From the NCBI GenBank assembly GCA_035764005.1, contig DASTZZ010000019.1, forward strand, positions 1 to 64,000: a DNA stretch of 64,000 nucleotides, read 5' to 3'. Made by a program: the position numbers and the translations under genes. Of the stretch, positions 61,404 through 64,000 are shown piece after piece. This stretch comes from Terriglobales bacterium (GTDB lineage: Bacteria > Acidobacteriota > Terriglobia > Terriglobales > Acidobacteriaceae). Under the pieces are notes generated by a model that saw nothing but the letters and a program-made list of their open reading frames with translations, was not told the origin of the DNA and searched no databases. The stretch's first letter is position 1. Every line of letters starts with the position of its first letter.

Positions 61404-61425
61404 ACCGCATTTATGATGAGCAGCG

Positions 61426-62049
61426 ATGACTCGCGTGCTCGTCGCCAGTTCCAATCCCGGCAAGCTGGCTGACTTCGCTGCCGCCGCCCGGGTATTCGAA
61501 ATAGACGTTGCGCCGCTGCCCGGCATCAAGCAAATCCAACCTCCCGAAGAGACTGGAACTACGTTCGAGGAGAATGCCCGTCTCAAAGCCGAGTACTACA
61601 GCCGGCATGCGCCCGGTGAAATTCTGATCGCGGACGATTCCGGGTTAGTAGTTGACGCACTCGGAGGCGAACCGGGCGTGCGCTCTGCCCGATACGCCGA
61701 AGATGCAGGAATCTCCACCCACGATCCCGATGCTGCCAACAATGCTTTACTGCTGAGAAACGCCGAACGAATTTCCGATCCGCAGCGTCAATGCGCGTTC
61801 GTGTGCGCCATCGCAGCGGCCCAGAATGGAACTACTCTTCGTACCTTCACAGCACGCGCCAACGGTATGCTGCTGCGTGAGGCTCGAGGCAGGAACGGCT
61901 TTGGCTATGATCCGCTGTTTTTCTTTCCGCAGCTCAGCAAGTCGTTCGCGGAGCTCTCGCGAGAGGAAAAGCTAATGGTGAGTCATCGCGGAGCGGCTTT
62001 TCGTATGTTTCTCGAGTGGATGAACGCGCGCAAGCACGCCCATGTTTAG
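61426..62049 (+). CDS. rdgB: XTP/dITP diphosphatase (HAM1/RdgB)
   Basis: 207 residues. Removes non-canonical purine nucleotides (dITP, XTP). Seen: VASSNPGKLADF, FEENARLKAEYYS, LIADDSGLVVDALGGEPGVRSARYA and FGYDPLFFFPQLSKSFAEL. Stop overlaps the next gene by 8 bases. Confidence 0.95.
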   Translation: MTRVLVASSNPGKLADFAAAARVFEIDVAPLPGIKQIQPPEETGTTFEENARLKAEYYSRHAPGEILIADDSGLVVDALGGEPGVRSARYAEDAGISTHDPDAANNALLLRNAERISDPQRQCAFVCAIAAAQNGTTLRTFTARANGMLLREARGRNGFGYDPLFFFPQLSKSFAELSREEKLMVSHRGAAFRMFLEWMNARKHAHV

Positions 62050-62800
62050 AACGAGAATCGGCAAAGACATCGTCGTGGAGTTTCTTCCGCCTGCGCGTCG
62101 ATCGCGAAAAGAAAAGGTCATCGTCTTGTGCGACGGCATGCCGTCGATTCCACGCAAGCAGGGCCTGGCGAACTTTCTCGCTGACAAGGGCTTTTGGGTG
62201 TTCTATCCGCGCTATCGCGGAGCTTGGGAGAGCGGAGGACAGTTTCTGGCGCTCTCTCCCCATGAAGACATTCTGGATGTTATCGACGCTCTCAAGAAAC
62301 CAATCTGCGAAGTCACGTTCGGCAAGCGATTTCGCGTGAATGCAGGCGAGATATTCGTGATCGGCGGCAGCTTTGGCGGAGCGGCTGCGATTCTATGCTC
62401 GCTTGATCCGAGAGTGAAAAAAGTCGTCGCGAATTGTCCGGTCGTGGATTGGTCGATTCTTTCCCATTCGGAACGCGCGGAGACTTCCAATCCCAGTTAC
62501 GTTGCGTACATTCAAGAAGCATTCGGCACCGCTTACAGACTCACCCAACGAAATTGGAACAAATTGCGATCGGGAACCTTTTACAATCCCGCCCATCACA
62601 TTGAAGAGATTACGTCCACAAAAATACTGATCTTCCATGCCAAAGATGATCCATACGTCCCATACATTTCAGTGAAACGTTTTGCCGACAATACCAGCGT
62701 GGCCCTAAAATCCTTCGCGCGAGGAGGACACATTGGAACTGAATACATCGTGCGGCGGCGCTGGCGACAGATCGAACGCTTCTTCAACAAGGAGGATTGA
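62042..62800 (+). CDS. alpha/beta-hydrolase
   Basis: 252 residues with the nucleophile elbow GGSFGGAAA; possible acid in FHAKDDPYVPY and His in FARGGHIG. The fold matches peptidase S9/acyl-hydrolase members without signal peptide. Starts inside rdgB, so co-translated. Substrate unknown. Confidence 0.85.
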   Translation: MFRTRIGKDIVVEFLPPARRSRKEKVIVLCDGMPSIPRKQGLANFLADKGFWVFYPRYRGAWESGGQFLALSPHEDILDVIDALKKPICEVTFGKRFRVNAGEIFVIGGSFGGAAAILCSLDPRVKKVVANCPVVDWSILSHSERAETSNPSYVAYIQEAFGTAYRLTQRNWNKLRSGTFYNPAHHIEEITSTKILIFHAKDDPYVPYISVKRFADNTSVALKSFARGGHIGTEYIVRRRWRQIERFFNKED

Positions 62801-63938
62801 AACAACTGCGAGCCTCTGCTCTCCGGCCGATCCTTTTAGAACCTGTTTCTGGACCGCCTTACTTCTTTTGCTGCCGCTCTTGTGCTTCGGTCAGCAGTCA
62901 ACTCCGCCCAGCAACCTCCCTGCTCCGCAGGAAGGCGATTACATCGCCCACGACTTCCATTTTCGTTCCGGCGAAACTCTACAAGAACTGAGACTGCATT
63001 ACACGACCTTCGGCAAACCGCACCGCAACGCCAATGGTCTCGTCGACAATGCGGTGCTGATCCTGCATGGTACCGGAGGAAGTGGACACCAGTTCCTGGC
63101 GCCGCAATTCGCAGGCGTGCTGTTCGGGCCAGGACAACTGCTCGACGTGAATCGCTACTTCATCGTCCTTCCCGACAACGTCGGCCACGGAAAATCGAGC
63201 AAGCCGAGCGACGGTATGCACGCGCATTTTCCCCAATACGATTACGACGACATGATTGCCGCACAGCACGAGATGCTGGAAAAAGGCCTTGGCGTGAACC
63301 ATCTGCGTCTCGTAATGGGAACATCGATGGGCTGCATGCATTCGTGGGTGTGGGGAGAGACATATCCGGACTTTATGGATGCACTCATGCCGCTTGCGTG
63401 CCAACCAGTGCAGATCGCCGGCCGCAATCGCATCTGGCGCAAGATGGTGATCGACGGCATCCGCAACGATCCGGATTGGAAGAATGGCGACTACACGACC
63501 GAACCTCGCGCGGCTCTGGAGATCGCAACCGACTTCCTGCTGATCGCCGGCAGCGCACCGCTGCCAATGCAGATCCAGTACCCCACGCGCGATGCCGCGG
63601 ACCAGTACTTGGAAAACTATCGCAAGCGCGTCACACACACGCTCGATGCAAACGACCTCCTCTACGCGGTGAACTCTTCGCGCAACTACGATCCATCGCC
63701 CAATCTTGAGAAGATCACGGTCCCAGTGATGTACATTAACTCCGCCGACGATTTCATCAATCCTCCCGAATTAGGAATCGCACAGCGCGAGATCAAGCGC
63801 GTCAAGCGCGGGCACTTTGTCCTTATTCCCGCCTCGGCTCAGACTCACGGACATGGGACTCATACCTGGGCGATCTTCTGGCAGCAGTACCTGAAGCAAT
63901 TATTGGAGGAATCGGCGCCACCCGCCGGAGCTCCTTAA
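62733..63938 (+). CDS. secreted or anchored alpha/beta-hydrolase, MetX (homoserine acetyltransferase)-like
   Basis: 401 residues. TTG start at 62733 has AGGAGG five to six bases upstream but lies 68 bases inside the previous gene; no in-frame ATG exists before the conserved part. A hydrophobic stretch (TALLLLLPLLCFG) at about 40-55 is a signal or anchor. MetX-like core: LILHGTGGSGHQF, PDNVGHGKSSKPS, nucleophile in GTSMGCMHSW, INSADDFINPPE and HGTHTWAIFW. Secreted MetX-like hydrolases are unlikely to make O-acetylhomoserine, so the reaction is unclear. Confidence 0.82.
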   Translation: MELNTSCGGAGDRSNASSTRRIETTASLCSPADPFRTCFWTALLLLLPLLCFGQQSTPPSNLPAPQEGDYIAHDFHFRSGETLQELRLHYTTFGKPHRNANGLVDNAVLILHGTGGSGHQFLAPQFAGVLFGPGQLLDVNRYFIVLPDNVGHGKSSKPSDGMHAHFPQYDYDDMIAAQHEMLEKGLGVNHLRLVMGTSMGCMHSWVWGETYPDFMDALMPLACQPVQIAGRNRIWRKMVIDGIRNDPDWKNGDYTTEPRAALEIATDFLLIAGSAPLPMQIQYPTRDAADQYLENYRKRVTHTLDANDLLYAVNSSRNYDPSPNLEKITVPVMYINSADDFINPPELGIAQREIKRVKRGHFVLIPASAQTHGHGTHTWAIFWQQYLKQLLEESAPPAGAP

Positions 63939-64000
63939 CGAGTGGCGAAAGAGAAGTTCGAAGCTGATACATTTATTTGCGCTTTCCATTCATCTCTTGA

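Noticed and set aside
62733-63938. homoserine O-acetyltransferase (metX) by name
   Set aside because: The core is similar, but an N-terminal signal or anchor and the lack of methionine genes nearby make biosynthetic use unlikely.
1-64000. tRNA and rRNA genes
   Set aside because: No cloverleaf-like segment with a T-loop (GGTTCRANNCC) or rRNA-like block was noticed in the gaps; a covariance-model scan was not possible.

Overview
The window is a stretch of bacterial chromosome with moderately high G+C. Genes lie on both strands, mostly in short runs with overlapping ends. The protein repertoire resembles soil Acidobacteriota (Terriglobia/Koribacter-like): small secreted carboxypeptidase-regulatory-like proteins, an S8/CHAT protease locus, a stressosome wired to hybrid kinases, and many intergenic palindromes. 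That assignment is an impression from protein style, because no rRNA or other taxonomic marker is present. I found no tRNA, rRNA, CRISPR array, prophage or intact transposase.

Layout. 1-1.1 kb: a truncated cysteine dioxygenase and a lone COX3-like membrane protein. 1.1-7.6 kb (minus): an ECF sigma factor translationally coupled to a TPR-CHAT caspase-like protease, followed by a zinc-finger anti-sigma-like protein, a secreted subtilase and an HD-GYP phosphodiesterase. This is the most unusual protein-coding locus. 7.7-11.2 kb: a peptide-type ABC importer (fused double ATPase plus two permeases). 12.2-18.9 kb: a cupin, then a six-gene stressosome operon (rsbR, rsbS, rsbT, a kinase-phosphatase fusion, two hybrid histidine kinases). 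19.4-24 kb: a single-domain response regulator, a 230-bp palindrome, a B12-type radical SAM protein, two small membrane proteins and a CPA2 antiporter. 24.3-31.4 kb: pyruvate kinase, RidA, an SDR, a metallo-beta-lactamase-fold protein, and a LolC/E-LolD transporter. 31.6-35.4 kb: clpC and two toxin-antitoxin pairs. 35.4-45.6 kb: a glycosyltransferase, arabinose isomerase, an aldo/keto reductase, an ArsR-SRPBCC pair, an MFS carrier and a MacB-like permease. 45.8-49.2 kb: DNA polymerase IV and an ABC-F ATPase. 50.4-53.7 kb (minus): a cysM / JAMM protease / ubiquitin-like sulfur carrier / E1-rhodanese set, which matches protein-thiocarboxylate cysteine synthesis. 54.6-57.6 kb: a rhomboid-fold protein, an M28 peptidase and a LysW-like zinc ribbon. 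57.6-59.3 kb: a small accessory island with a GIY-YIG gene between inverted repeats and two antitoxins whose toxins survive only as remnants. 59.4-64 kb: a polysaccharide deacetylase, TrmO, pyrophosphatase, RdgB and two alpha/beta hydrolases.

Non-coding structure is the second theme. At least a dozen intergenic spaces hold imperfect palindromes. One group has TGTCATYC ends; three members are short and non-coding, and the fourth encloses the GIY-YIG gene. A second group has arms made of tandem 7- to 10-base units, with unrelated units at different loci but the same left-arm/spacer/inverted-right-arm design. Some of these arms supply the stop codon of the adjacent gene. A 230-base palindrome at 19879-20108 is separate from both groups.
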